64,000 nucleotides of DNA from Actinomucor elegans (Eukaryota; Mucoromycota; Mucoromycetes; Mucorales; Mucoraceae). A model generated the notes under the pieces. It ran no database searches, had not been told where the DNA came from, and was given only the letters and a program-made list of their open reading frames with translations. Below, in pieces: positions 44,333-56,063 of the stretch (position 1 is its first letter; every line of letters starts with the position of its first letter). The translations under genes and the position numbers were made by a program. Where the stretch lies: the NCBI GenBank assembly GCA_026027325.1, contig JAMSLZ010000020.1, positions 62,001 through 126,000 of the forward strand. The letters run 5' to 3'.

Positions 44333-46105
44333 ATGTTCTATTTTGCGTATTTATCTTTATCTGTTTCAAGAAAACCCCTTAATAAACTAAATGATATTGA
44401 TTGTAATTTAATAAACTACCTGACATTCACACACATATCGCAAAATAAATAGCCTGTGTCTTTGATAGGTTGCAGGATACTTAATCCGAAACCTTATCTC
44501 TGGCAGTGTAAGCACACGTATAGGATAAAAAAGAACTGATCTAGTTCATCCAGATTGAAGTAATAGACAAGCTTAGAGAAATTTGTTATTTGGCGTTATG
44601 ACACCAGAGATTCTCTGTATTTCTCAGCTGAAATGATAACTAAATGCTTTCAATTCAAACGTAGACTGAAATTCGGGGACTCGTATTTTTGTCATTTGGT
44701 GCCGTTTGTTCAGTTCGAAGATTGCATCAAAGAACGCGTCTTCTAGCCCACTACAGTCCATAAAGCCTAATTGGACAAGTACCATCTGGCATGTTCCTTT
44801 AGAAGAAGGATTGGAATGTGTAACAGATATTTTACGCAAGAATGAAAAGATCATGAAATAGCAAGGCTGTATACTATATCATGAATTTGCTAACTGTTTC
44901 ATTGTTCAATTCACTACAATATGCCATAATGATTATACATGTATGTTATTTCGTTGTTTTTCAATGCTATATAACTCGAATAATGAGCAGCTGAACTTCA
45001 TGTACCCTTGATTTTGATACAAGTGAGTAACACGGATTCTTTAACTGAAATACTTCTATGGCAAGTCATCCTGTTGAAGGGATTTTTTTTTGTCATCTAT
45101 CGAGATAACAGTCTTTAACATACCGTGATCATATTTAGTGTATATTGGTTTTAATACTATATACAGTATTATTATACATGAATACATGTTGCATTGTTTT
45201 GTCTGGTGGGAAGATGTAGTGACATACCTATATAAGGGTTTTATGAGAAAAAAGAAGTAGTAGAACTATAGAATCCTATAATGCGGATTCTTTTTTTATT
45301 TGAAGAAACAAGGAAATATTCAGCGCGTTCTTGCGCAGACGGGTTTACCTGTCGTGGGATTTACGATGACAAACAATAAATAGCCATAGGCTTAAGGTGA
45401 GCCAACCTGTGTCTTTTTTTTTTTATCTCTCCCAAATCAGAACAAGATAAGGAAAGGAAGTCTGGGGATTATTTGCGCGTTGTGATATACAACTTTCTGG
45501 ATTTTATTTAACCTATAGAAGCAAATATCTCCATATTTAACCGTGGTAACTATCTGTCAGGACGTTAGAATCCAACATATAGTGTGAGTATTTTAGACAA
45601 ATGGAGAATTCACCCAAAAGAGTCTTTTATTTTCCAATTAAGAGTGTAGGGCATGGGAAAAGCTAACAGAGCCTATTTGGTAGACTGTACACAAATGAGT
45701 TTAAAGTAGATTGAAGACAAGGCCCAATGAAAGCTCATAGAATGATTACCAGTGGTAGGAGTAAAAGATCATTGTCTTACAAGAAACATCTTGACACTAT
45801 GCAGCATTCATCTAATGGATCTTCGTTCGGCATCCAAGCAAATACATGTGTAGTACACAGAAAAATCTTCGCAAACTGTATTGGATACAAGCACTAATAT
45901 GATTTATGTGTTCTAATGGACCTTGATGCCTTGGTTATACTCGGATATTCTTTTATGAATGAACCCTGACGTATAAAAGAAAAGTGTGGGGTAAGAACAA
46001 CGCTCGTGCTACTTGCCTTTCTGAACACTTTTGGCAACTTCTTGAAACTGGACCATGAGAACCATTGGTCTAGTTTTTTGTGGAGTGCCAAACTGCATCA
46101 TTCAA

Positions 46106-46113
46106 TATAAATA
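46106..46113 (+). promoter_or_regulatory. TATA box (TATAAATA)
   Basis: TATAAATA, 54 bp before the ATG at 46160. It lies inside the upstream extension of the open frame (46055-46159). This argues that the extension is promoter/leader and that translation begins at 46160. Confidence 0.5.
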
Positions 46114-46159
46114 CGAAGGAGTTTTCATTGTCTGTCAAACTATCTTTATTCTTCTAACA

Positions 46160-46879
46160 ATGACCTCTGCTGATAATAAAGAAATCCAACATCGCGAAGC
46201 TGTTAATATTCACATGCCTGCTCATAGCGATGATATCAAGTACGAAACTGAAGAGTCAATTGCTCGTACTGGTGCTAAACTTCATGTAAACACCGTGCCT
46301 ACTGTTCATGGAAAGATGCAACCCGCCCCTATCGGTTTTGGCGCTTTTGCTCTCTGCTCATTTGTACTCGGCATATACAACTCTGGTTTAGTTACAAATT
46401 TACCTCAAGTTGCTGTTGGCGTTGCCTTTGGTTATGGTGCTATGGGTCAATTTATCTGCGGCATTTGTGAAGTGTTTCTCGGTAACATGTTTGCCGCCAC
46501 TACTATGTTGACTTTCTCAGGTTTCTTTCTTACGTTTGGTATCATGATGATTCCAAGCTCTGGCTTCCTCGCACTTGCAATGGAAAATGGTGGGTTGCAT
46601 ACTGTTCATTTATGTATGGGCCTTGTTCAAGTTGGTTATGCTATTGCCGCTTTTCTCTTCTTACTCGGCGCCCTCCGTCAGCCTATTCTCATCCGCCTTG
46701 TTCTCTTGCAAGTCTTCTTGGCCTTCTTGTGCGGTGGCGTTGGAGGCTTGACCGGTATCAACAACTTTAATATTGCCAGTGGCTGGGTCTCATTCACCCT
46801 TTCTCTTACTGCTTGGTATATCATGGCTGCTCTATTGTACACTCCTGATCATACAATGATCAAGCTTCCTTTCTTTTAA
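46160..46879 (+). CDS. GPR1/FUN34/YaaH-family acetate transporter
   Basis: Intronless, 239 residues, about six membrane helices. A soluble N-terminus of about 52 residues is followed by QPAPIGFGAFAL (residue 54 on), the position of the family signature NPAPLGL. Further family blocks are GYGAMGQFICGICEVFLGNM, a Phe-rich helix, a C-terminal helix containing NNFNIASGWVSF, and LTAWYIMAALLY. Members (yeast Ady2/Ato1) carry acetate/succinate across the plasma membrane. The signature Asn is Gln here and Leu-Gly-Leu is Ile-Gly-Phe, which may affect substrate choice. Codon use is strongly optimised, suggesting high expression. The start at 46160 was chosen over 46055 because of the TATA box and family length. 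Confidence 0.9.
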   Translation: MTSADNKEIQHREAVNIHMPAHSDDIKYETEESIARTGAKLHVNTVPTVHGKMQPAPIGFGAFALCSFVLGIYNSGLVTNLPQVAVGVAFGYGAMGQFICGICEVFLGNMFAATTMLTFSGFFLTFGIMMIPSSGFLALAMENGGLHTVHLCMGLVQVGYAIAAFLFLLGALRQPILIRLVLLQVFLAFLCGGVGGLTGINNFNIASGWVSFTLSLTAWYIMAALLYTPDHTMIKLPFF

Positions 46880-47488
46880 GCCAATTATAAGCTATCAAGT
46901 TAATATAACAAGAAAGGTAGCTTCGATTCTTTTTTTCTTAAAAAAATGCTTTTAGTTTATTATACCATCTCGCCTTACAATCTATCTCTTTACTTTTATT
47001 CTTCCCAGTTTAAACTTTTTTTTCATAATTACTCAAACTACCAGCGGACAGGCGCCGTGTTTTATTTAATATTTACTTAATAAATCTTTCTTGTGTCAAG
47101 TTCTCTTAAAGTATCTGTTCATCGATTGATTTGGACCTAAGCAAGTGCTATACTACTTTCAAATAGCGTCGCTTTTATGTAACAAAGAATAGTATCTAGA
47201 ATATGCAATACACAAGCGTGAATCAAATATACAATTTTTCTATAATTACAAGGGCTTTTGAATACCTGTTCTATTTTCAGGTAAAAAGATGTGGGAATCT
47301 GGATGAAAATTCTACTCTGGGTCTCTTGTTACACGATAAAATAAGGTTTTTTGATCAGATTAATTCAATAACAAATGGTATTATCCCGCAAAACACGGGA
47401 CTATTACCGCACGCTCGTTAGTGCCATTCACTATAGATAAGATCAAAGTAGTTAAAAGACAATATATTTCCTATGTTTTAAGCATTTA
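46880..47488. other. Spacer between acetate transporter and LINE
   Basis: No gene. It holds an imperfect hairpin at 47377-47408 (GGTATTATCCCG / CGGGACTATTACC). The reading frame at 47203-47421 has no supporting signal. Confidence 0.45.
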
Positions 47489-47504
47489 ATAAAGCGTATA
47501 TAAT
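47489..47504. repeat. LINE target-site duplication, left copy
   Basis: ATAAAGCGTATATAAT, identical to 50058-50073. It sits directly at the poly(T) end of the element, as expected for target-primed reverse transcription. Confidence 0.92.
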
Positions 47505-50057
47505 TTTTTTTTTTTTTTTGTAAATCAAGTTTTTATTAACTTAAAGTCACACATCGCGGAGAGGGGTGACATGAATATGAAATATAAAATAAGGTGCTTG
47601 GGATATAGAGATAATAGGATAATGATTCATTTGTAAAGTTCAAGCTACTATTCTAGTTGGTGTTTGGCTAGTAAAATAGAAATTTGTGATTGAATTTTTG
47701 GTACAATATTCTCACTCAGGAACGGAGTGTGCTCGATCATACATTTCCAGTAGTTAAGCCATATATACCATAGAGTCGTAGATACCGAAACCATGAAAGG
47801 CATATATAAAACCGAGCGATGGTGAAAGGGCGGTTGAAGGTTTATGAGAGTATTAATGATATCTTCAGCCAATATCTCATAGGTGCGGAATCGTTGGTGG
47901 AGAACTCTATTCCAGATTTCCATTTTCCTAGGACAAGACACTAAGAAGTGAGTTGACGAATCGTCTTGTTCTTGGCACAGTTGACATATGGAACTATCTG
48001 CTTTTCCGATTTCGTATAGATACTTGGTATGAGGAATATTTTTGCTGAGGACTCGGTACCATAGGTTACGTGCTTGTAATAGCATGGGGTTAGACCAGAA
48101 ATGTTCCAAGGATTTTCCTGGTAGCAACAGAGCCGCTTTCTGGATTTTAGAATCATATGTGTAACGGAAAAGTCTCGGTTGATATCGCTGCCATAATTTC
48201 ACTTGTTGGAATTGCTCTAGTAGAGGATCATCCTTTCTATCTAGCATTTCCTGGGTCACATCGTTTATGATGAACTTCCATAGATAAGGTTGTAATTTCA
48301 TTGTTCTATGCTCTAGTACTTGCTTTTTCAGCTGATTGCAAAGTCTAGGTTTACCTTCATATTCTCCTGGTACTTGGATTCGTAGTCGTTGACTACTTGC
48401 ATCATATATAAGGAATCGATAAGCTGGGAGAGAGGAGTATCTGTGCAGCCAATGATCTCCGGGGATTGAAGTAAACATGTAGTGCAGAGGCATTTGTAAT
48501 ATGGTCTGTATTGACGAGTTAGAGAAATCAGGTTGGCAGTCAAACTGGTCAAAGGTCTTATAACAAGCATTAATGATAGATGTTGGATGATTAATTGCAT
48601 GATTCCTCAATTCAGGAACAAAGAATGGCAAATTTACTGGAGTTTTGCTATTAGTGATAATTGACAAGTGGTACCGTATGAGTGGTTGAACTAACAGAGA
48701 TATAGGCGAGTTGGAAAAGAGATGACGAAGATGTCTAACCTGTAAGATCCTGTGTTGTGTTGCTGGCATTAATAGACCCAGACCTTCTTGGACCAAAGGT
48801 AGACATAATTGATTGTATGATACGAGGGGATATTTCTTGCGCCATACGTAATTGTACATCAAGGACTTCATCTTTTGGAGGAAAGCTTGTGTAGGCTGAA
48901 ACAGTCTCAAAACATACCATATCTTGGTCATAACTAAGGTGTTTATGACTGTGGTTCGTCCTCGTAAGGATATCTGGTTAACTGAATATCTTGTTATCTG
49001 GTCATTAACTGTTGCAATTAGTTTGTCTTGGATATAATCTCGCTGCACCGTGGTGTACACCATGTAGAACCCTAGGTATCGAAAAGGTTCTGGTGAGCGA
49101 TTGGTGTGATAGTTAGAGATATTATATTGTTGTAAAAAAGTTTTCCATCCTTCATCCTGGTTTCCATTTAGCGAGAAGGCTTCAATCTTGGATTGATTGA
49201 ACTTGGCATTCGATGCCTTCGAAAATTGGTTAAGATGGCTCTGTAACCTATTGTAATCATCTTGGTTGTGTAGAATAGCACATACATCATCTGCATAGGC
49301 TAAAGTTTTGACGTTATATGCATTACTATCATGACAGCATTGATACCCGGTTATGGATGAATCTTGATTAATAGCTAGCAGCATAGGTTCTAAGGCCAGG
49401 TTGAACAGTATTGGAGATAACGGGTCACCTTGTCTTAGTCCTCTTTGTTGCTCAATTGATGGGGAGAAGAATCCGTTAACATTCACTTGTATTGAGTTTC
49501 CAAAAAATAGGCTATGTATGCAATGTATGAATCTTGGGTGAAAACCGAAAGCTTCCAACACTTTGATCAAGTATTGTGGATGGACTCTATCATAGGCTTT
49601 TTCTTGGTCGAGTAGTAAACCTATGCCCTTGTATTTACGATAACGAGCTTGTTGGAGTAAGAGGTGGAGCGCCAGCCCATTATCACCAATAAACCTTCCT
49701 TTTATGAATCCTGTTTGTGTTGGTTGAATGATTTGATTAGCTACTTTCGCTATACGAATGTTTAACACTCTCGTGAAAGCTTTGGCATCACAGTTTATCA
49801 ACGAGATAGGTCGCCAATTTTTTAATCCAGCTAGATCACCTTTTTTTGGTAGGAGCCGTACTCTAATGTCTTTCCATGATTTTGGTGTATTGCCTTTTGC
49901 TAGCGCGTTATTGTACACTTCAAGAATCAATGGTTGTAAGGCCACTATGTTGAAGAATAGCTTTAGATATTGATATCCAAGACCATCATTTCCGGGACTA
50001 CTGTTTTTCGGGCTTCGCTATACTTGTTCAAGTATCTCCTCCATGGTTATTGGTGCT
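47505..50057 (-). mobile_element. 5'-truncated LINE-type retrotransposon
   Basis: A 2.55-kb element on the minus strand. It ends in a poly(A) tail (T run 47504-47519 on the plus strand) and is bounded by identical 16-bp target-site duplications at 47489-47504 and 50058-50073. Only the reverse transcriptase and zinc-knuckle part is present; the 5' part with the endonuclease is missing, typical of incomplete reverse transcription. Identical duplications and a long open frame mean a recent insertion. Confidence 0.93.
47648..50017 (-). pseudogene. LINE reverse transcriptase, partial (ORF2-like)
   Basis: Open frame from 50017 to the stop at 47648, with an upstream in-frame TAG at 50018-50020. The fragment starts inside the RT domain (SPGNDGLGYQYLKLFFNIVA), so no natural start exists. 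RT motifs in order: PKSWKDIRVRLLPKKGDL, NWRPISLINCDAKAFTRVLN, LLLDQEKAYDRV, QQRGLRQGDPLSPILFNLAL and catalytic LAYADDV. The C-terminal zf-RVT knuckle is CQLCQEQDDSSTHFLVSC. The RT catalytic residues look intact, but without the endonuclease part and promoter the copy cannot move on its own. Reading frames on other strands inside this span are shadows. Confidence 0.93.
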
Positions 50058-50073
50058 ATAAAGCGTATATAAT
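50058..50073. repeat. LINE target-site duplication, right copy
   Basis: ATAAAGCGTATATAAT at the 5' boundary of the element, identical to 47489-47504. Confidence 0.92.
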
Positions 50074-52046
50074 GCATTTTCTGAACTTATTTTGCAGTAA
50101 ACACCCGACAGGAAAAACGTCATTAGTTTGCAAAAATCATTTGATGAACAGTCATTGTATCTGTATTGATTGGTGTAGAATCTAGAACATTAGATGGTCT
50201 CTATATTCGAACGTTCTTCTAATAAGTTTATAAAAGTTGTCAAAGATATCCATCAATGCCACTATTGTAATACTATCCCCATTTTTATTAACTGTTGACA
50301 ACGCCTGAAGCGTTTACTCACTTTAAAGTTTTTTTATTGATAAACCCTTGGGTGTGTGTTTTACCTTAACATTAAACTGGTCTAAGGAAGTACTGGAGAA
50401 ATTTTGAAATATTTATATATATATATATTAAAAACGACGTTAAAATCCTAATCCAAGGATATATGGAGCGGTGATGGGGAAAAGATGGGAGGAGTGGAGA
50501 ATAGGTGGCAATTTGGAGGAGAGGAAAAAAGTGTAAATTATTCAAGAATCATTTGTGATTCACTAGATGAGTCATAAGAGGACTGTAGAGACACATTGAT
50601 TAACGACAGAAATGTGCACTTTGTTCTACATGGAAAAGATAACTGAGATAATCTAAGTATTTGCGTTTGGACTCTCGTTCTTGTGAAGGTGCAATTGGAG
50701 GAGTTACATGGACATTATGCGCATTCGATTCTTCGGCCTAGGCGATTCAGTTCCGCCTACCGTTAATGAATTCTCGTTCACAAAAGTACGAATATTACGA
50801 TGCAGAAAAAAAAACCTGCAAAAATAGTGTATCCAGGAGCATTGAGATGTGTGGGATCGAAAGGATCGAAATCTGATTTAGGATCAGTTGTCACTGTTAA
50901 GGTATTTTCTCAGAACCAAATTAAAAATCTAAATATTTTTTTAATCTGCTTTCTAATACATAATATAAAATGCTAATATTTAGAAACTGCTTTAATCAAG
51001 CTTGTGTAGCATTTAATGATGTGCCTAAAAGACTAAATATTATCTAATTACTCTCTTTAAACGACGAAGTCCTTCTTGAAAAAGTTAATTCTTGGACTTT
51101 TTAGAAATGTATAAAAACAATTATTAGCGACCAGTATTAATTTACATACATATAAATGTGTATATCTCTTAATCGATTCTGGCCAAACACTACATCGTAT
51201 ATGTGCTCCATGCTCAAAACAAGCTACTGTGCCCATTGCTATTATCTTCACTTGTTTGAAGCCTATTACGCTATTAATAAATGAATGTGAAACGTGTACA
51301 AATAAGATTAAATATAATCTACAGAATCCTTGTGATCTAGGCTTAATGATGTCGCATTTGATAATATTATGACAGAGTTATAAGCAGTAGCATATGTACT
51401 ATATCTCGGCTCCAGTGAACTATATATCATAAACAAAGTTGCTACTATTTCTTTACCAAGAACCTTATCTGAAATCAAGGATAACCTTGAGTCTAAATTG
51501 CATTAGGGTAAGTAAATGATAAGTTACATAGAACAGTAACAGAAGTGTACCTGAATAGCTAACCTATGTATTCGTAACTCGTTATATATATTCTATAAAA
51601 CTACGATATAGCCTACTAATAATGAAAGACAGGCAGTAGTAAAATAAATCTCTCTTTCTTGTTTTCTGTCTCGTTAATTAAACGCATAGCTAATTAATTA
51701 CGAATATCTCAGGAAACATCACAATGTTTCTAAATATAATGGGTTCATATCTTCTTCTCAATTTATAGCAACATTTATTCTTTGGTCAAAGATTCTATAT
51801 CTTGACCTTTTTCGCAAAAGATATAAGTACTTGGTTTAATTGTCAGAAAAAAATAACAATCAATTGAAATACCAAAAACCGCCACTGGGGCATAAAAATG
51901 ATCGTTCATTGTAAATTGAAAAAGCGCATTTAGCAGCCCAATCAAAGCGTATAAAAAAAAGGGTGACGGTTTCAAGCACGTGATAATCACGTGATTAATA
52001 ATAATTTATATAATATATAAAATATAAAAAGTACAACGACAAGTAA
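50074..52046. other. Gene-free region left of the tRNA gene
   Basis: No gene. Notable: a purine-rich strand segment (50462-50530), a possible eroded dispersed-repeat copy near 51325-51375, and a perfect CACGTG palindrome at 51977-51993 close to the tRNA. Confidence 0.5.
51977..51993. promoter_or_regulatory. Palindrome with two CACGTG E-boxes
   Basis: CACGTGAT-A-ATCACGTG: 8-bp perfect arms around one base, each arm carrying CACGTG, a bHLH (Pho4/Cbf1-type) core. It ends 53 bp before tRNA-Ser. Binding is not shown. Confidence 0.5.
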
Positions 52047-52128
52047 GTCGCTTTGTCGGAGTGGTTAACGAGATAGCCTGCTAAGCTATTGCTCTTTGAG
52101 CGCGCAGGTTCGAATCCTGCAGGCGACG
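52047..52128 (+). tRNA. tRNA-Ser (anticodon GCU)
   Basis: 82 nt, no intron. The acceptor stem GTCGCTT pairs with AGGCGAC (one G-U) with discriminator G. The anticodon stem ATAGC/GCTAT closes the loop CTGCTAA, so the anticodon is GCT (reads AGC/AGU). A long variable arm (TGCTCTTTGAGCG), as required for class II tRNA-Ser, precedes the T arm GCAGG-TTCGAAT-CCTGC, which contains the B box GGTTCGAATCC. A T-rich Pol III terminator (TTTCTTTTTATTTTTG) follows from 52131. CCA is not encoded, as usual in eukaryotes. Confidence 0.96.
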
Positions 52129-53021
52129 CTTTCTTTTTATTTTTGTTTCCATTAGTAGTGTGTGTAGTAGAACAGGCTCCTCGATTCTGTTATATTCATG
52201 TCCAAGGTTATTGTTTTTTGAATTTTTTTTATCCCAAGTTTATTAACCTTTCATCTTTAATAGTGTTATTATATCAGATTATGCTATACATATTCTGAGG
52301 AAGAAAGTTTAGGTAAAAAGAGTGAATTTAATTAAATGACATTTAGTTGCAAAATGAAGCGACAGCTCTGATACTTCAATAAAAATGATTTTATATACAT
52401 ATTGAATTATCACTGATTAGCTTCACTTGTTCCTCCCCTTTTTTATATACATATTAGTTACAGGTTTCATGATCAATTTTGATGTGAAAGTTTCAAACAG
52501 TTTTTGAGCATGACATGTATAGTTTATTTATTACCCCCAATATATCAGGAATTTGTGGAGAAGTATTGGATGATAGTTAGCATGAAAGTCTCCAAAATAA
52601 AAGTGAAATAAGCTCTATTAACGAAATATACTCTTTATTAGTTTCTGGAACTACCAAAACCATCGCTTGATTGAAGTGGGTGAAGCATGCTGTTATGATG
52701 CAATAAAATGCTCATTTTATATAGACGGCGCTTATTCAACTGTAGATCTTTGAACTAGTCTCGATAAAATAATACATCTGATGAGTAGCCAATATTCAGA
52801 ATGGGTTGTTGGTGTGTTCTGAAAATAATTTTAAGCCTGCTTTCACGAGGAACAATCCACTCATGCATCGATTTTTGTACTGTACCAAATCATGTTGCAT
52901 CAACAAGCCGTCACATCATTTGGCAAAAGCAGTCCGACTTTTTTTTTCTTCGAGGAAATAGAAAAAATTATATGAATCAGACCAGACATTCTTTTACATT
53001 GATCAGCACTTTGTATACAAA
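52129..53021. other. Spacer between tRNA-Ser and NOG2
   Basis: Pol III terminator at its left end, then AT-rich sequence without a supported gene. The right end is the NOG2 promoter, in which no clear TATA box was found. Confidence 0.5.
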
Positions 53022-55173
53022 ATGGGTCAATTCAAAAAAGAAAAGCAAAGAGTCTCCCGTGACCAGGCTGGTGGCGACGATCGTGCCAAGAATTTAAGAC
53101 TTAAGGGCGAGAACTTCTACAGAGATGCCAAAAAGATCAAGTACATCAATATGTTAAAGGGTGGTAAAGCCACTCGTAATTCTCAAGGTAGAATTATTCA
53201 AGCTGCTGCCTTCCAAAGCACTGAAGTAAAGACTGCCAGAGTTGCCCCTAACAGAAAGTGGTTCGGTAAGTATCCTGATCAAATGAGGATCTAGATCTAG
53301 ATCTAAACATACTCTTTCCCTATAGGTAATACTCGAGTGATTGGTCAGAAGGCCCTAGAAGATTTCCGTGAATCCCTTTCCGCCAAGGTTGATGATCCTT
53401 ACCAAGTATTGTTGAAACAAAACAAACTTCCCATGTCGCTTTTGCAAGATTCCACCAAACACTCTCGTATGCATATCCTTGAAACCGATTCTTTTGGTAA
53501 TACTTTTGGTAGCAAAGCTCAGAGAAAGAAGCCCAAGTTGGCTATTGGATCTATGGAGGAGTTGATGTCCAAGGTCGATGATACTCATGGTAAAAAAAAA
53601 AAAAAAAAGATAGATCCATGATGCGTAGAAAATTATTTCGAGTATTCACATATTATATATATTAGAAACCTATAAATCCGAAAAAGATTCCAGTTTGTTA
53701 GCCAACAAGGAATCTGATTATACTGATGCTGCTCGTGCTTGGTACCTTCAAGCTGGTCAATCCAAGCGTATCTGGAATGAATTGTACAAGGTTATTGATT
53801 CTTCTGATGTAATTATTCATGTCCTCGATGCCCGTGATCCTATTGGTACCCGTTGTCGCAACATTGAAAACTTTATCAAGAAGGAAAAGCCCCATAAGCA
53901 ATTGCTCTTTGTCTTGAACAAATGTGATCTTGTCCCTACTTGGTCCACTGCTCGTTGGGTTTCTCATCTTTCAAAGACTGCACCTACACTTGCTTTCCAC
54001 GCCTCTATCAACAACTCTTTTGGTAAAGGTTCTTTGATTCAACTCTTGCGTCAGTTCTCTTCTTTGCATAGCGATAAGAAGCAAATCTCTGTTGGTTTCA
54101 TTGGTTATCCCAACACTGGTAAATCTTCCATCATTAATACACTCAAGGCCAAGAAGGTCTGTACTGTAGCCCCTATTCCTGGTGAAACTAAGGTCTGGCA
54201 ATACATTACCTTGATGAAGCGTATCTACCTCATTGATTGTCCTGGTGTCGTGCCTCCTAATGTTGATGATGGTGAAGTTGATGTTATCTTGAAGGGTTCT
54301 GTTCGTGTAGAAAAAATGAACAATCCTGAAGATACTATTCCCACTATTCTTGAACGTGTTCGTCATGAATACTTGAAGAGAACTTATGGACTTCAAGGCT
54401 GGACTGACCACACTGATTTCCTTGAACAAATTGCCAGAAAGACTGGTAAGTTGCTCAAGAAGGGAGAGCCTGATGTACACAACGTCTCCATTATGGTCCT
54501 CAATGACTGGCTTCGTGGTCGTATTCCTTACTATGTGCCTCCTCCTGAGTCTGTTGAGCCCTTGACTGCTGAGCAAATGGAAGAAAAGAAGAAAAAGAAG
54601 ATTGGTGTTGAACAAATGTTTGCCAAGATCAACGTAACAAGTGATTATATGGAAGATGATTTAGCAAACAATGCTCAATTGATCGCTGAAGAACGTGCCA
54701 GAGCCAAGGCCAGAAAGGCTGAGGAAGAAGTAGCTCGTCTTTATGCTGCTGAAGCCAAGACTGCTAGCAAGAAAACTACTGCTAAGCCTGCTGAAACAGA
54801 AGTTACAGATTGGGATGAAGTATTTGAAAGCGTTGTAGGTGAGGAAGGACCTATTGTCAAGGCTCCTGTCATTGAAGGCGAAGAAGAAGAAGTGGACAGC
54901 GAGCTTGAATTAAGTGGAGATGAACAAGAAGAGGTTGCCGAAGAGCAGGAAGAAGAGGAAGAAGAGGAACAACCTGCCAAGAAGGTCAAGATCAACAATA
55001 ACGAAACTATTGCTGATCCTAAGGGTAAGAAGGCTGGTGTGCATTATTATGAGACCGCCAATGTCAAGAATAAAAACCGTAACAAGGTCAAGCCTGATGA
55101 AATGAAGAAGAAGGTGCTTAACTCTCGCTTAAAGGGTTCTGCTATCTCTGGCTCTAAGCGTAAGAGAAACTAA
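53022..55173 (+). CDS. NOG2: Nucleolar GTP-binding protein 2 (60S assembly GTPase)
   Basis: Three exons (53022-53265, 53326-53589, 53666-55173), 671 residues. The order of GTPase motifs is circularly permuted, as in the YlqF/YawG family: NKCD (254-257) comes before the P-loop GYPNTGKSS (316-324) and DCPGV (360-364). The basic N-terminus ([39 protein letters not shown]) is the NOG2-specific NGP1 domain. The C-terminus is acidic then lysine-rich. Nog2/Nug2 marks late nuclear pre-60S particles and blocks premature Nmd3 binding. Intron 1 contains a TCTAGA hexamer repeat; intron 2 opens with GTAAAA followed by a long A run. Confidence 0.96.
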
Positions 55174-55630
55174 AAATTTCTATGATAAACCCACATACAC
55201 AAGAACCCGCACACCACTCAAATACACTCTCATATACGCGCGCACTTCAATAGATTTCATTTCCTTTATTCTTGTAATCGCATTTTTTTTATATATTCTT
55301 TGTTACTACTACTCTCTTTCTATCATCCTATTATATATATCTATTATATCAAATTGTTTAAACACTATAAATTGGTCTCTGTAATTTCTCTTTGTAAACG
55401 TACAATGCGCCGTAAAAGCCAAATTAATCTTGAGAAAGAACTGGATCTCCGGTGACGTCGAGCGAGATTACCGCTTGAACTAGCAGGCACTCAATACGGC
55501 CACTGATAGGTTAGCTTGATAATGTATTTCAAACTCAACACCAGGGTTGACCGAGAAAATAAAAATACACAAGTGAGGTTGGCCTACTTCCTTACTCATC
55601 TTTTGTTCAACCCCTCACTCTAAATCAATA
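55174..55630. other. Spacer between NOG2 and NDUFA2
   Basis: No gene. It serves as NOG2 3' UTR and NDUFA2 promoter; pyrimidine-rich stretches at about 55255-55330. Confidence 0.5.
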
Positions 55631-56063
55631 ATGTCTGCTTTCAAATCACAATTAAAGGGTCTTAAAGAGCTTCGTCTTCAATTCTGCCAAACTTCACCTT
55701 CCAGCAGCGGTCTTCGGTAAATTGAAACAGAAAATCATTCCAAAGAGCAAAAAAACAATGAAAACTGAATAATTTGCTTCCGATCTTGTTAGTAACTTTG
55801 TAGCCAAGAACTATGTTGATATCAAGAAAGCCAACCCTGAACTTCCCATTCTAGTCCGTGAAGCTAGCGGTATCGAAGCTCGTGCCTTTGCTCGTTTCGG
55901 TAAGATATATATATATATATATATAAATCCAATGTTTATATTCTGTATACTGAGCTGGTATTTTGATTCAATAGATAAGGGTGTTGAGCGTAAAGTGATC
56001 CTTCAAAACGCATCAGCACAAGATATCGAAAACACTTTGGCTCAATTGGTCAAGTCTGCTTAA
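55631..56063 (+). CDS. NDUFA2: NADH dehydrogenase complex I subunit NDUFA2 (B8)
   Basis: Three exons (55631-55716, 55793-55899, 55975-56063), 93 residues, the usual size. LKELRLQFCQTSPSSSGLRN is the start of the thioredoxin-like L51/S25/CI-B8 domain, followed by FVAKNYVDIKKANPELPILV and REASGIEARAFARFDKGVER. The family contains a conserved Cys pair in some species; here one Cys (in LQFCQTS) is seen. NDUFA2 is a peripheral accessory subunit of the complex I matrix arm. A (TA)n run lies just inside the second intron donor. Confidence 0.93.

Larger units (their letters stand above)
43081..46159. other. Long spacer, one doubtful reading frame
   Basis: 3.1 kb between NAR1 and the acetate transporter. 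No supported gene except the weak hydrophobic frame listed at 44027-44332. A weakly repeat-like stretch near 43230-43380 may be another eroded copy of the dispersed repeat. The promoter of the acetate transporter occupies the right end. Confidence 0.5.

Noticed and set aside
44624..44854. Reverse 76-codon reading frame
   Set aside because: Has an ATG but no recognisable family, intron signals or promoter. Left out for lack of support.
46055..46159. Longer N-terminus for the acetate transporter from ATG 46055
   Set aside because: It contains the TATA box, lacks similarity and exceeds the usual family start.
47203..47421. Forward reading frame between acetate transporter and LINE
   Set aside because: No similarity, no promoter, and it spans the hairpin; likely chance.
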